Of a stretch of DNA of 64,000 nucleotides, positions 9,240 to 17,375 are shown piece by piece; position 1 is the first letter of the stretch; each line of letters starts with the position of its first letter. The notes beneath the pieces are model-generated. The model saw nothing but the letters and a program-made list of their open reading frames with translations, did not search any database and was not told where the DNA came from. Location of the stretch: NCBI GenBank assembly GCA_002897695.1, contig BDTG01000033.1, positions 60,304 through 124,303 on the forward strand, written 5' to 3'. Made by a program: the position numbers and the translations under genes. This stretch comes from a bacterium BMS3Abin14 (GTDB taxonomy: Bacteria; BMS3Abin14).

Positions 9240-10192
9240 AGGGGGATACCCCGTGCGGCAGATGGGGAAAAGGACTGTTTCGATCGCTCGACGTCCCTCC
9301 CGATCTGGGCCTTGAGCGTTTCCCGGTCGGGAAAGGGGTGCTCATCCCTGAGCCTCGCCAGAAAAAAGACGGTTATCTCCTTCCCATAGAGGTTCTCTTC
9401 CATTCCGGACAGGTGGGCCTCGATTGTGGTCGGCCCTGATCCGAAGGTTGGGCGCCTTCCGATATTGACGGCGGCGGGACCAACATGACCTTCGAAGGAA
9501 AATCCACCCGCGTAAACGCCTCTGGAGGGGAGAAGCAGATCCCCGCATTCCAGGTTGACGGTGGGATATCCCAGTTCGCGCCCTCTCCCCTCCCCCCTGG
9601 CCACCGATCCGCGGACGAAGTGGGGCCTGCCGAGAAGGTTCCGGGCCAGATTCACGTCCCCCCTGTCCAGCGCTCCCCGTATCCTCGTGCTGCTTACAGG
9701 CAGGCCGCCATAGGCGGCAGCCGGGACTTTAGTCACCCCGAACCCCAGATCTCTTCCCAGTTCAGCGAGCCGGTCCATATCGCCGGATCTGTCCCTCCCG
9801 AAGCGCCACCCTTCCCCTGCCACGACCTGCCTGGCGCCAAGGCCTTTAACCAGAACCTCTCTGGAGAAATCCTCAGGGGAGCGGGAGGCGAGATCTCTGT
9901 CAAAGGGGAGGACCAGAGCCTCATTCACCCCCATCCCGGCGATAATTGTCAGGCGATCCTTCAGGGTCATGATGACGCCTGGAGCCTCCCCGGGCCTCAG
10001 ATGCAATGCGGGATGGACATCGAACGTGACCACCATGCAGGGCCGGCCCATATCGAGGGACCTGCCGATGGCGGCCGAAAAAACATCCTGATGCCCAACG
10101 TGAACCCCATCGAAATTGCCAATGGCCGCCACGCAACCCGGCGTTCGGCTCGCGATTGACTGCAGGCCGTCGAACCTTCTCAACCCACCCAT
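9236..10192 (-). CDS. ribF: bifunctional riboflavin kinase / FAD synthetase RibF
   Basis: Converts riboflavin to FMN and FAD in the cytoplasm. The 318-residue protein has the N-terminal FAD synthetase nucleotidyltransferase fold (AIGNFDGVHVGHQ, then a SSTRIR box at about 165) and the C-terminal flavokinase domain (GRGRELGYPTVNL, FGSGPTTIEAHL). Length is standard. It is translationally coupled to the downstream aroE through a four-base overlap. Confidence 0.93.
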   Translation of the reverse strand: MGGLRRFDGLQSIASRTPGCVAAIGNFDGVHVGHQDVFSAAIGRSLDMGRPCMVVTFDVHPALHLRPGEAPGVIMTLKDRLTIIAGMGVNEALVLPFDRDLASRSPEDFSREVLVKGLGARQVVAGEGWRFGRDRSGDMDRLAELGRDLGFGVTKVPAAAYGGLPVSSTRIRGALDRGDVNLARNLLGRPHFVRGSVARGEGRGRELGYPTVNLECGDLLLPSRGVYAGGFSFEGHVGPAAVNIGRRPTFGSGPTTIEAHLSGMEENLYGKEITVFFLARLRDEHPFPDRETLKAQIGRDVERSKQSFSPSAARGIPL

Positions 10193-10232
10193 CGTTTGAC
10201 AACCTCGTAAAAAGTCCGTGCATCCGGGCCCG

Positions 10233-10270
10233 GCCCCTCACCCCAGCCCTCTCCCGCGGGGAGAGGGAGG
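10233..10270. repeat. dispersed palindromic repeat, CCCTCTCCC type
   Basis: CCCTCACCCCAG is followed by the palindrome CCCTCTCCCGCGGGGAGAGGG. The same arrangement occurs inverted near 57708-57740. This is the widespread proteobacterial intergenic repeat with a stem of CCTCTCCC and GGGAGAGG. Confidence 0.7.
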
Positions 10271-10292
10271 ATATGGACTCGAGGCAAGTCCA

Positions 10293-10571
10293 TCAGCAGT
10301 CCCCCCTCACGGGAACTTCAAGATGGAGGATCGGCCTCCACCCGTCTGATGCGGATTGATAGAAAGTCGCCGGGAGACAATCTGCGGTTTGAACCAGTTC
10401 GCGGGCCTTTTTTAACTGCGAAGCGTCAAGACGGATCGCAAGGCCGCAATCACTGCTTATCCTCCGGGGCTTCATTATTGTTCGCTGATGCAGCCCCGCG
10501 TCCTTGAATACCCTCTCCGCGGTCAAGGTCAGGTGGGTGGTTGGAAAAACCGCCAGCAACTCCTCCATCAT
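10293..10571 (-). CDS. DUF3343 putative Se/S carrier protein
   Basis: Small 92-residue protein of the DUF3343 family, described as a putative selenium/sulfur carrier. The family signature PRRISSDCGLAIRL is present, including the conserved Cys. It starts at an ATG overlapping the stop of the cysteine desulfurase gene by four bases (ATGA), so it is translated with it. Together with that enzyme and the YedE-type transporter at 14171-15247 it suggests delivery of selenium (or sulfur) to a biosynthetic acceptor. A C-terminal extension of about 15 residues beyond the domain has no clear function. Selenophosphate synthase is not in the window. Confidence 0.8.
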   Translation of the reverse strand: MMEELLAVFPTTHLTLTAERVFKDAGLHQRTIMKPRRISSDCGLAIRLDASQLKKARELVQTADCLPATFYQSASDGWRPILHLEVPVRGDC

Positions 10572-11740
10572 AGAATTCCCCTGGCCCTCTGGAGATCTTT
10601 AACCCCCTGGATCAGTTCAATAATCTCCTCATCGGTATTAAATATCCCGGGGCTGATCCTGACGGTGCCCTCCGGGAAAGTTCCAATGGTCCGGTGGGAA
10701 TGTGGTGAGCAGTGAAGCCCGACCCGTAGAATAATACCCCTCGTCGTTTCCAGAAAGGTGCCGACCTCGGCAGGGTCCATCCCCTCCACATTAAAGGAGA
10801 GGACACCCACCCGCTCCCTGGGGTCGCGAGGACCGAACAACTCAACACCCCTGATGCCGGAGATACCGTCCGTCAGGATATCCATGAGCCTGATCTCCTC
10901 CGCTCGTATTTCCTCCAATCCCCTTTCCGCCAGAAATTTCAGCGCCTCACCGAGGGCAACGATGCCGGGAGTATTCGGCGTTCCGCTCTCGAACCTGTCA
11001 GGGAGCGATTCCGGTTGGCGTTCCTGCCCGGAATGCCCCCCGGTGCCTCCCTCCAGGAGAGGGGTCAGGGAAACCCCGGGGGCAATGTACAGAAAACCTG
11101 TTCCCTGAGGGCCGTACAGGGACTTGTGCCCCGGGACAGCGAGAAGATCGACACCATCTTTCTCCACGTTCATGGGCAAAACGCCGGCAGATTGGGCCGC
11201 GTCAACCAGGATGAGAGGGCGATCCCCTCCCATGGCCCTGACCGCCCCGGCGATATCTCCGACAGGTTGGATACTTCCGGTGACGTTGGAGGCCTCCGTA
11301 AGAACGACAAGACGCGTATGCGAGGTTATCATTTTCACGACCCCCTCCGCTTTCATGGTTCCTGCGGGGGATAGATCGAAACGCTGAACCTCGACACCTT
11401 TTTCTTCCTCCGCCCGTCTCAAAGGCCGGGCCACGGAATTATGGTCCATGGATGTGGTTACAACATGGTCCCCCTTTTTGAGAAGACCGGTGATGGCGAG
11501 GTTCAGCGCCGCTGTGGCGTTAGGGGTGAAGATCACCCGGGAACTGTCCGACGCGCCGATGAACCGTGCCGCCGCCTCCCGTGCGCGGAATATCGCCCTC
11601 TCGCACTCCAGGTCCCTGGTAACAGCCCTGCCGGGGGTCCCCGCAAGCTCCCTGGTGGCACGGAGCAGGGCATCCACGACGCACCCGGGTTTGGGCCACG
11701 TCGTCGCAGCGTTGTTAAGATAGATCGTACGTTTTTTCAA
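10568..11740 (-). CDS. cysteine desulfurase family protein (selenium-associated type)
   Basis: PLP-dependent class V aminotransferase-fold enzyme expected to release sulfur or selenium from cysteine/selenocysteine. Over 390 residues it shows the start YLNNAATTWPKPG, the PLP lysine in PGHKSLYGPQG and the catalytic Cys in VGLHCSPHSH. The early NNAATTWPKP and this C-terminal pattern fit the subfamily often found near selenium genes (TIGR01977 type) more than housekeeping IscS/SufS. The start is a TTG preceded by GAGG. The DUF3343 gene follows with a four-base overlap. Confidence 0.85.
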   Translation of the reverse strand: MKKRTIYLNNAATTWPKPGCVVDALLRATRELAGTPGRAVTRDLECERAIFRAREAAARFIGASDSSRVIFTPNATAALNLAITGLLKKGDHVVTTSMDHNSVARPLRRAEEEKGVEVQRFDLSPAGTMKAEGVVKMITSHTRLVVLTEASNVTGSIQPVGDIAGAVRAMGGDRPLILVDAAQSAGVLPMNVEKDGVDLLAVPGHKSLYGPQGTGFLYIAPGVSLTPLLEGGTGGHSGQERQPESLPDRFESGTPNTPGIVALGEALKFLAERGLEEIRAEEIRLMDILTDGISGIRGVELFGPRDPRERVGVLSFNVEGMDPAEVGTFLETTRGIILRVGLHCSPHSHRTIGTFPEGTVRISPGIFNTDEEIIELIQGVKDLQRARGIL

Positions 11741-11832
11741 TTCAGCCTCATGCTTTTGAATTCAGTTCCCGGTTCCTGGTGCCTGGTTTAGTTCAAAGCA
11801 ACTCCGAACCTCAAACTCTCAAACTTCGCTCC

Positions 11833-12708
11833 TCACTCCTTCCGGCACCCTGGATCCGGTGCGCCGAAGTGTCCGAAGGTATGGAACGCGGCGCCCCTGC
11901 ACCCGCCAAGACACCGGGGCAGATCATCACATGTCCTGCAGACGGACGGTGTGGCCGCAATGTCCCGCCGTATCCTCCGCCTGATGGGGCTGTTCCATAT
12001 ATCCTCAATGGTTTCCTCAGCCAGGCTCCCCATTCTGACAGCGAGGGAGTCACATGGAAAAACCATTCCGCTGCCGTCAACGAAGACGGTGGAATCGGCC
12101 GCCCCGCATCCCTGTGGTTCAGGACCTTCTATTCCCAGAAGGGTGGACAGCACAAAATCATGAACCCTGAGGCGCCGGTTCCCGAGAGCATCCGCCAGTT
12201 TCCTCATGCAGTGCAGCTCATCAGGCCCAAAGGCCCCGAAATCGGGCAGATCATCCCCTTTTCGAGCCGTGATATCATCCGCAGGGCGGTTTGGCAAGGT
12301 GAGCCCAAGTCCAGCAGTATGAACAAATTCCAGGATGCCGGGAAGTTCTTTCAGGCTTGCCCTCCCGGGAATCCAGCGTAAAGCCAAACCTGCCGGCGGC
12401 AGCGTCTCAGGAATCATCCCGGAAGCCGGTTTCGCCCCCTCCAGCCCCGGCACCGGAAATTCCCACCTGGAGATCCCTTTCATGAAAAAAGGGGCAGGGG
12501 CCGTTTTCCACTCCTCCAGGACCACCACCACTGAGGTATTTTCCCAGGGAAGGCCCAGGGCAACCACCTCATCCGGATCGATAACCTCCAGGAGGAGCGA
12601 GAGGGGGCGTGCCTGATGAATAACATCCAGGAAAGGCCCCGGATCTGCCCCCGACAGGCGCCAATGGATCCTCCAGGGAAGATCGCAGGACATATAGTCA
12701 ATCACCAT
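11833..12708 (-). CDS. GeoRSP-type SPASM domain protein (no radical SAM Cys triad)
   Basis: About 291 residues. The C-terminal third is a SPASM-like auxiliary cluster region with CDSLAVRMGSLAEETIEDIW followed by CRTCDDLPRCLGGC. The N-terminal part resembles a radical SAM barrel but has no CxxxCxxC motif, so it should not cleave SAM. This matches the 'SPASM domain protein' member of the GeoRSP cassette defined in Geobacter. The start used is an ATG with GGGAG upstream overlapping the end of the radical SAM gene by 11 bases; the frame is open 42 bases further up. It is probably a partner or scaffold for the active enzyme next door. Confidence 0.8.
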   Translation of the reverse strand: MVIDYMSCDLPWRIHWRLSGADPGPFLDVIHQARPLSLLLEVIDPDEVVALGLPWENTSVVVVLEEWKTAPAPFFMKGISRWEFPVPGLEGAKPASGMIPETLPPAGLALRWIPGRASLKELPGILEFVHTAGLGLTLPNRPADDITARKGDDLPDFGAFGPDELHCMRKLADALGNRRLRVHDFVLSTLLGIEGPEPQGCGAADSTVFVDGSGMVFPCDSLAVRMGSLAEETIEDIWNSPIRRRIRRDIAATPSVCRTCDDLPRCLGGCRGAAFHTFGHFGAPDPGCRKE

Positions 12709-13726
12709 TGCCGGCTCCCTTAACCCAGCAGTGCGGATCCGGGTGCTCAAAATCCCCCGTAAGAGAAAAAGAACGGGCCGAACATCCCCCCAGACAGGAT
12801 TCGTAGCTGGAGCATCCGTCGCATTTACCTTGGGGATTCTTGTACCTCATCTTCGCCAGGACAGGAGAGTTAAACCAGATCTCATCAAAATCGTCCGCGA
12901 GGATATTCCCCATGACAACCGGGATGAAACCGCAGGGGGTGATGTCACCGTTGGGTTCCAGGTGCAGGCTGAGCTTTCCACAGGTGCTTCCCTGCACCGC
13001 GTTTTCCTGCTTGTACCCAGGGAGGGAGGCCATAATGGGATCATCGAATGAGAGGGCGACATCCTCAACCTCCCCCTGCACCTCGATGGCATGCCGGTAG
13101 AACCCGCCCCACTCGTCCGGCGTCAGGTCAAGCTCTCCCATGTTCACCAGGCCCGTACCTGAACATTTGTAATTGTGGAGATAGAGGGTAGATGCCCCCA
13201 GTTCGCGACAGATCGGGATCATCCCCTCCCAGTCCTCCACGTTGCCGCGGTTGATAACGCACGACACCGTGGTGCGCACCCCCGCCGACCTGAGATGCTC
13301 CAGGGCGGCTGCGGCCCTGTCGAAGCTTCCCACCCGGCATCTGAAGCGATCATGGACATCCCTCCTGGGGCTGTCAATGCTGATCCCGACGCTGAAGAAC
13401 CCTGCCGAGGCGATCCTTTCGGCCGCCGAGGCGTCCAGAAGGTATCCGTTGCTGTTCATGGCGACCTTGAGCCCCACGGAGGAGGCATGGGAAACCACCT
13501 CGAACAGATCGGGGTAAAGCAGCGGCTCGCCCCCGCCGAAGTTTACGTATACCACGCCCCTTTCCCGGAGCAGGTCCAGGATGCGCAGGACGCTCTCCCG
13601 CGGAAGGGGAGCTTCAGCCTGGTTCCTGCTGTAGCAGTGTCTGCAGATGAAATTGCACCTGTAGGAAAGGGACCAGTTAACCGTCAGGGGAGCGGAGAGG
13701 ATGTCGCAATCCTTATTTACCTTCAT
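12698..13726 (-). CDS. GeoRSP-type radical SAM/SPASM protein
   Basis: Radical SAM enzyme of 342 residues, likely modifying a ribosomally made peptide. The cluster-binding triad is in RCNFICRHCYS (about 24-34), followed by the SAM-contact region VNFGGGEPLLYP. The C-terminal SPASM domain binds auxiliary Fe-S clusters through Cys residues in ITPCGF, GKCDGCSSYESCLGGC and DPHCW. It is flanked by a PqqD-like gene (14-base overlap) and the non-catalytic SPASM partner, the GeoRSP arrangement. The substrate peptide of GeoRSP is not known to me and none is encoded beside it. Confidence 0.87.
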   Translation of the reverse strand: MKVNKDCDILSAPLTVNWSLSYRCNFICRHCYSRNQAEAPLPRESVLRILDLLRERGVVYVNFGGGEPLLYPDLFEVVSHASSVGLKVAMNSNGYLLDASAAERIASAGFFSVGISIDSPRRDVHDRFRCRVGSFDRAAAALEHLRSAGVRTTVSCVINRGNVEDWEGMIPICRELGASTLYLHNYKCSGTGLVNMGELDLTPDEWGGFYRHAIEVQGEVEDVALSFDDPIMASLPGYKQENAVQGSTCGKLSLHLEPNGDITPCGFIPVVMGNILADDFDEIWFNSPVLAKMRYKNPQGKCDGCSSYESCLGGCSARSFSLTGDFEHPDPHCWVKGAGNGD

Positions 13727-14048
13727 GCATCAGCCCCCTCCGGATCATGTCGCTTAAAAATTCGTCCAGGTCCTCCTTTACGGTCTGCCTGTCGGCCTCG
13801 AAGGTCTGCATGAGGGAATCCAGGATGCCATTTCGATCAAGGCTGCCGTCGCACAGTTTCCAGATCTCCCCGCCCATGAGGTTCAGCTGGTGCATAACAC
13901 CGTCGCTAAGAAGGGTGACCGTGCCCACCGTCCCGGTTTCGAGGTCCTCCCCCTCCCTTTCCGGGTCCAGAAGGGCCTCAAGGGCCCTCTCCTCCCGATG
14001 GGTCTCAACCCTCCAGTTCACGGATGGGTTCCTCGTTAATTTACCCAA
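13713..14048 (-). CDS. GeoRSP-type PqqD family peptide-binding protein
   Basis: 111-residue PqqD-like RiPP recognition element. It shows the family pattern: a variable N-terminal strand region, LLSDGVMHQLNLMGGEIWKL (about 49-68), and the helix SLDRNGILDSLMQTFEADRQ. PqqD-like proteins bind the leader of a precursor peptide and present it to a radical SAM enzyme. It starts at a TTG preceded by GGAGGTGG with good spacing and overlaps the radical SAM gene by 14 bases, so it is the first gene of the cassette. Confidence 0.85.
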   Translation of the reverse strand: MGKLTRNPSVNWRVETHREERALEALLDPEREGEDLETGTVGTVTLLSDGVMHQLNLMGGEIWKLCDGSLDRNGILDSLMQTFEADRQTVKEDLDEFLSDMIRRGLMHEGK

Positions 14049-14082
14049 TTATCCACCTCCAGGCGCACTATAAGTTCCAGGG

Positions 14083-14210
14083 TCCACGTGATAGCGTCCA
14101 GGGTCCGCTGTCCCATGCACTCCTGCTCCCATGCTCCCCCTCGCCCATCCCCCCATACCCCCATACTCCCTTACACCCTTACTCCCTTGCTCCCTGATCC
14201 ATAGAACCGG
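14083..14210. repeat. intergenic low-complexity repeat block
   Basis: Contains two copies of a GTCCAGGGTCC word followed by tandem-like variants of CTCCCATGCTCCC, CCCATACCCCC and ACTCCCTTAC. The same words recur at about 21640-21900, 44194-44400 and 62330-62405. The block separates YedE from the PqqD gene and overlaps the last codons of yedE. Confidence 0.6.
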
Positions 14211-15247
14211 GCGATGGCCAGGCAGAAGAACAGGCCCAGCAGTACCGCGGTCTTTCCGGCCGGCGTCGGGCCGGCTGATGTGCTTGCGATGCCCCACTGA
14301 TGAACGATCCCTCCACCCGTCAGCATGCCCAGCGTAATGACCGCCGCATCAACAGAGCCTTCCCCGGACAGTATAAGCTGCCGGAAGGGACAGCCTCCCA
14401 CCATGACCGAGCCAAGACCCACCATACCCATGCTCAAAAAGTTCCAGAGATGGTCCGGATTAGACCCCGGCTGATCCAGCATCCCCAGATGAAACATCCC
14501 CAGGGCCAGGTTCAACCCCACAGCGGAGACGAGGAGCACCAGGAGGCCGCGCATAAGGCCAAGGTCCCGGGCGAGAAACAGGTTGGAAAAGCTTCCCGTC
14601 ACGCAGAACCGTGATCGTTGTGCCAGAACCCCGATGAGGGCCCCGGCCCCCAGGGACACCGCCAGTGGGGCATGTTGTGCGCCGGGCCCGGTCACACTCG
14701 ATGCCAGGGAACCCGGAAAAACGAAAGGGACGGCCAGCACGATGACGAAAAGCCCGGGAAGAAGAAGCCCCTGGAAGGGCACACGTGAGGGTGACGCGCC
14801 TCCAAGATCAAGACCCGCCCGCAGGAAAAACACCCCCGCCCAGACCCCCGCCGCCAGGCCGGCAAAACCTGCCACAGCCGTCAGGTCCCCCGCGCCGAGG
14901 CGCAGCATCATCTTGATGGGACAGCCCATGAAGACGGAGGAACCGACAATGAGGAATATCCCCATGACAAAGCCGAGAAGGGGGGTGTTTCCCGATCGGG
15001 AATGAAACTCCCTGCCGGCAAGTGCCATCATAAAAGACCCGCCGACGAATCCCACCAGTTCCGGCCTGACATAGGCCATGCGGGCGTTATCGTGAAGATG
15101 AAGGGCTCCGGCCAGATTTTCCATGAAACAGGAGATGCAAATTCCGGAGTTGGCCGGGTTGCCCCAGAAGGCGAGGGCAGCTCCCAGAACCCCCAGAGCG
15201 AGTCCGCTCAGGATGATGGTCAGGGAATCTACCTTGAACCACCTCAT
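14171..15247 (-). CDS. yedE: YedE family putative selenium transporter
   Basis: Integral membrane protein of 358 residues with about nine to ten helices from the YeeE/YedE (sulfur/selenium transport) family. Two internally related halves carry the conserved Cys motifs MGCPIKMMLRL (about 108-118) and VGGCPFRQLI (about 283-292), with RSRFCVTGSF between them. The match to the selenium-associated YedE branch, and the presence nearby of the DUF3343 carrier and cysteine desulfurase, support a role in selenium uptake; direct substrate evidence is absent. It overlaps the upstream TPR gene by four bases. Confidence 0.83.
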   Translation of the reverse strand: MRWFKVDSLTIILSGLALGVLGAALAFWGNPANSGICISCFMENLAGALHLHDNARMAYVRPELVGFVGGSFMMALAGREFHSRSGNTPLLGFVMGIFLIVGSSVFMGCPIKMMLRLGAGDLTAVAGFAGLAAGVWAGVFFLRAGLDLGGASPSRVPFQGLLLPGLFVIVLAVPFVFPGSLASSVTGPGAQHAPLAVSLGAGALIGVLAQRSRFCVTGSFSNLFLARDLGLMRGLLVLLVSAVGLNLALGMFHLGMLDQPGSNPDHLWNFLSMGMVGLGSVMVGGCPFRQLILSGEGSVDAAVITLGMLTGGGIVHQWGIASTSAGPTPAGKTAVLLGLFFCLAIARFYGSGSKGVRV

Positions 15248-15789
15248 TCACACCCTCCCGCAATGCGCCGCCGGAGAAAATAGACTACCTTGAGCAATTC
15301 TTTTTCGTTCCCGGCGAGCTCCTCCCGCTTTTTCTTCTTTAACAGGGCCGGGAATATCCGCCGGACCAGGCTCCTTATCCGTCCACCGAGGTAAAGAGGC
15401 GAGCCCGCATCCAGGTAGTCGCCCTTCAGGCGGACGGCCCTCGCGTAATCCATGAGTGCATCCCGATTATCGCCGGTGTTTTCATGGGATCGTGCCGACA
15501 GGGCCCAGACCTCGTGGCGTCCCGGGTACAGTTTCTTCAGTTCCGCAAGGGCTGCGGCAGGGTCGCCATTGCCGTCCACGAGAAGTCTCGCCTCCTTAAT
15601 GCCCCGGGCAAACGCCCGGGCCTGCCCGGGCGGGACGGGCCGGGCCAACGAGCGGGCGATCTCCGCCATCCCGCCCGTATCACCAGCGGGTCCCGTGACG
15701 GCGAGAAACACCAGGGCAACGGCGATGATAACCATCCCCGCCTCGGCTATTCTGCCGGACCATCTGTAAAAGTCGGTTCCAGGTTTCAT
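15244..15789 (-). CDS. membrane-anchored TPR-like protein
   Basis: 181 residues, no named family recognised. One transmembrane helix near residues 15-33 is followed by an export-side domain with a TPR-like pair of helices (AALAELKKLYPGRHEVWALS, NTGDNRDALMDYARAVRLKG) and a basic C-terminal helical stretch ending in GGCE. Its stop overlaps yedE by four bases, so it probably works with or regulates that transporter. Confidence 0.65.
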   Translation of the reverse strand: MKPGTDFYRWSGRIAEAGMVIIAVALVFLAVTGPAGDTGGMAEIARSLARPVPPGQARAFARGIKEARLLVDGNGDPAAALAELKKLYPGRHEVWALSARSHENTGDNRDALMDYARAVRLKGDYLDAGSPLYLGGRIRSLVRRIFPALLKKKKREELAGNEKELLKVVYFLRRRIAGGCE

Positions 15790-15828
15790 GTTTCAGGTTC
15801 CACGTTCCAAAGGGACCGTCCGGAGTTC

Positions 15829-15918
15829 GGAGTCCAGAGTCCAGAGGCCAGAGAAAAAATGGGTTCAACGTGCCGCGAAGTCATCGCGAGCAGACCCTAT
15901 GCGAAGCGATCCCGCCGG
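15829..15918. repeat. dispersed repeats
   Basis: Holds GTCCAGAGTCCAGAGGCCAGAG and, further on, a degenerate GAAGTCATCGCGAGCAGACC...GCGAAGCGATCCC element. Both words belong to dispersed families found elsewhere in the window (see 21618-21908, 44190-44400, 49612-49698). Confidence 0.55.
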
Positions 15919-15924
15919 GGACGT

Positions 15925-16872
15925 TCAGTATTTCTGATACGGCGGCATGTTCGCCTTCCTCGCCATCTCCCGGACCCGGTTGAAATCGGCATCCTCAATG
16001 GGCACAAAACCGTCCACCTTCGCCGCGCGCAGCACTGAAAGTACCTCCCCGTCAATGGGTACCGTCGCCTCCCGGGTGAGGTTGAAAAGGGCCGTCCTCA
16101 CTGCCGCTGCCACCTTGCCGGGAACCCTGGGGGCAACCCCGAAAACGCAGTAGGGGATCGGATCGCTTTGAGCTATCACCCTCAGATCCCCCTTGCCGAT
16201 TTTGTTCTCACTTATCATTGTCTCCAGGTCCAGCATCGGAACGGCTGCGGCATCGTAGGCTCCCATCCAGACCCCGTAGATAACCTTCTCATGTTTGTAG
16301 GCCCCCCAGGGGATGGCGTAATAGTCAAGATCCAGCTCCGGATCGATCCCCGCTTTCAGCAGCATGTCATACTGGGACATGTACCCGGTGGGCGCGAGCA
16401 TGGGGCCGAACACCATCCTTTTGCCCTTAAGATCCGCGAGCGTTTTGATGGGGCTGTCTGATTTCACGGCGATGCCCCCGGCAGAACGAAAACCCATGCT
16501 GCCTCGCCGCTCTCCGGCCAGGGGGATCAGACCCTTCTCGGCCATTATCACGTACAGGAGGGAGTTGGTGTGCGTGATATCCAGCTCTCCCTTCTCGAAA
16601 GCCTCCGGAACGTCGAACGTGTTCAGGTATACGGAGGTAAATTTTATCCCCGTGGCCCTGGAAAGGTACTCCGTCAGCGGTTCGAAGCGTCTTCTCGCCT
16701 CCTCGAGGCCGTCGCATATCATGTAGCCGATGCGATAGGTAGGTCCCGCCGTCCCGGTCTTGATGGTGTCGTCCCCCCCGCCTTTTTTACGGCATGAGGG
16801 AATAAACAGGAGGAAGCAGATCACCCCCAAAGCGGTCAGTGAGCGGAATGTCCCGCCTTTCCATATATTCAT
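15925..16872 (-). CDS. PhnD-like phosphonate/phosphite-type substrate-binding lipoprotein
   Basis: 315-residue periplasmic-binding protein of the PhnD family (type 2 fold). A lipoprotein signal ends in FIPSCRKK. Conserved blocks include YRIGYMICDG, ADLKGKRMVFGPMLAPTGYM and the C-terminal half with DLRVIAQSDPIPYCVF. No ABC permease or ATPase gene is nearby. It instead overlaps by four bases a second small binding-like protein and sits downstream of a polyferredoxin, so a sensory or electron-transfer-linked function is more likely than classic transport. The ligand cannot be read from the sequence. Confidence 0.8.
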   Translation of the reverse strand: MNIWKGGTFRSLTALGVICFLLFIPSCRKKGGGDDTIKTGTAGPTYRIGYMICDGLEEARRRFEPLTEYLSRATGIKFTSVYLNTFDVPEAFEKGELDITHTNSLLYVIMAEKGLIPLAGERRGSMGFRSAGGIAVKSDSPIKTLADLKGKRMVFGPMLAPTGYMSQYDMLLKAGIDPELDLDYYAIPWGAYKHEKVIYGVWMGAYDAAAVPMLDLETMISENKIGKGDLRVIAQSDPIPYCVFGVAPRVPGKVAAAVRTALFNLTREATVPIDGEVLSVLRAAKVDGFVPIEDADFNRVREMARKANMPPYQKY

Positions 16873-17375
16873 AACAGATCCGCCTCCCTGAGCAGGTCCA
16901 GAGCGATCTTCCTGGCCCCCTCTCCATTCCCGGCCTTTTCCAGGCCAGTGGAAATGTCCATCCCGGATAATACATTCTCAAGCCGCAACAGATATTGGGG
17001 GACCAGGCTGAACTGGAGCCGGCCGGCAGCCTCCCTTCCCATAACGAGGACAAAAACCGTCCCGGCCACCTGCAGGGAATCACCCACCCGGACCAGGGCC
17101 TCATCGTCCCCCGGCCATCGATCCTCGGGGACAAGGGCCATGGGCGCCTCGTGGTCCCGTATCCCGTCAAGACACCGGATGGTCCCATCGTGAGCGACAA
17201 CTTTCACGTTTCGGGCCATCTGCTCTCCCATGTAGGCGGCGGTCATGTTTGCGGCAACCTCGTTGAGGGTTCCTGTTGGGCACAGGAAGGTGATGGTCCT
17301 GCCCATGTGGGCGGATGCGGGGAAAGACCAGCCCAGCAGCAGGCACAGACTCAGGAGGAGCCTTAAAACAACCAT
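16869..17375 (-). CDS. short periplasmic solute-binding-like protein
   Basis: 168 residues with a cleavable signal peptide (start to about residue 22, FPASAHMG). The mature start HMGRTITFLCPTGTLNEVAA resembles the first lobe of glycine-betaine-type (OpuAC) binding proteins and is related in layout to the product at 28594-29205, which begins CVGRKLVLGALEDARQGMVS. It is about half the length of a normal binding protein. It overlaps the polyferredoxin gene by 13 bases and the PhnD-like gene by four. Confidence 0.6.
   Translation of the reverse strand: MVVLRLLLSLCLLLGWSFPASAHMGRTITFLCPTGTLNEVAANMTAAYMGEQMARNVKVVAHDGTIRCLDGIRDHEAPMALVPEDRWPGDDEALVRVGDSLQVAGTVFVLVMGREAAGRLQFSLVPQYLLRLENVLSGMDISTGLEKAGNGEGARKIALDLLREADLL

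Noticed and set aside
14083-14210. CRISPR-like array of short words
   Set aside because: Words vary, spacing is irregular and there are no unique spacers or cas genes.
14049-14297. 82-codon frame upstream of the PqqD gene as a GeoRSP precursor
   Set aside because: It is translated from a dispersed low-complexity repeat that also occurs elsewhere, and overlaps the end of yedE.
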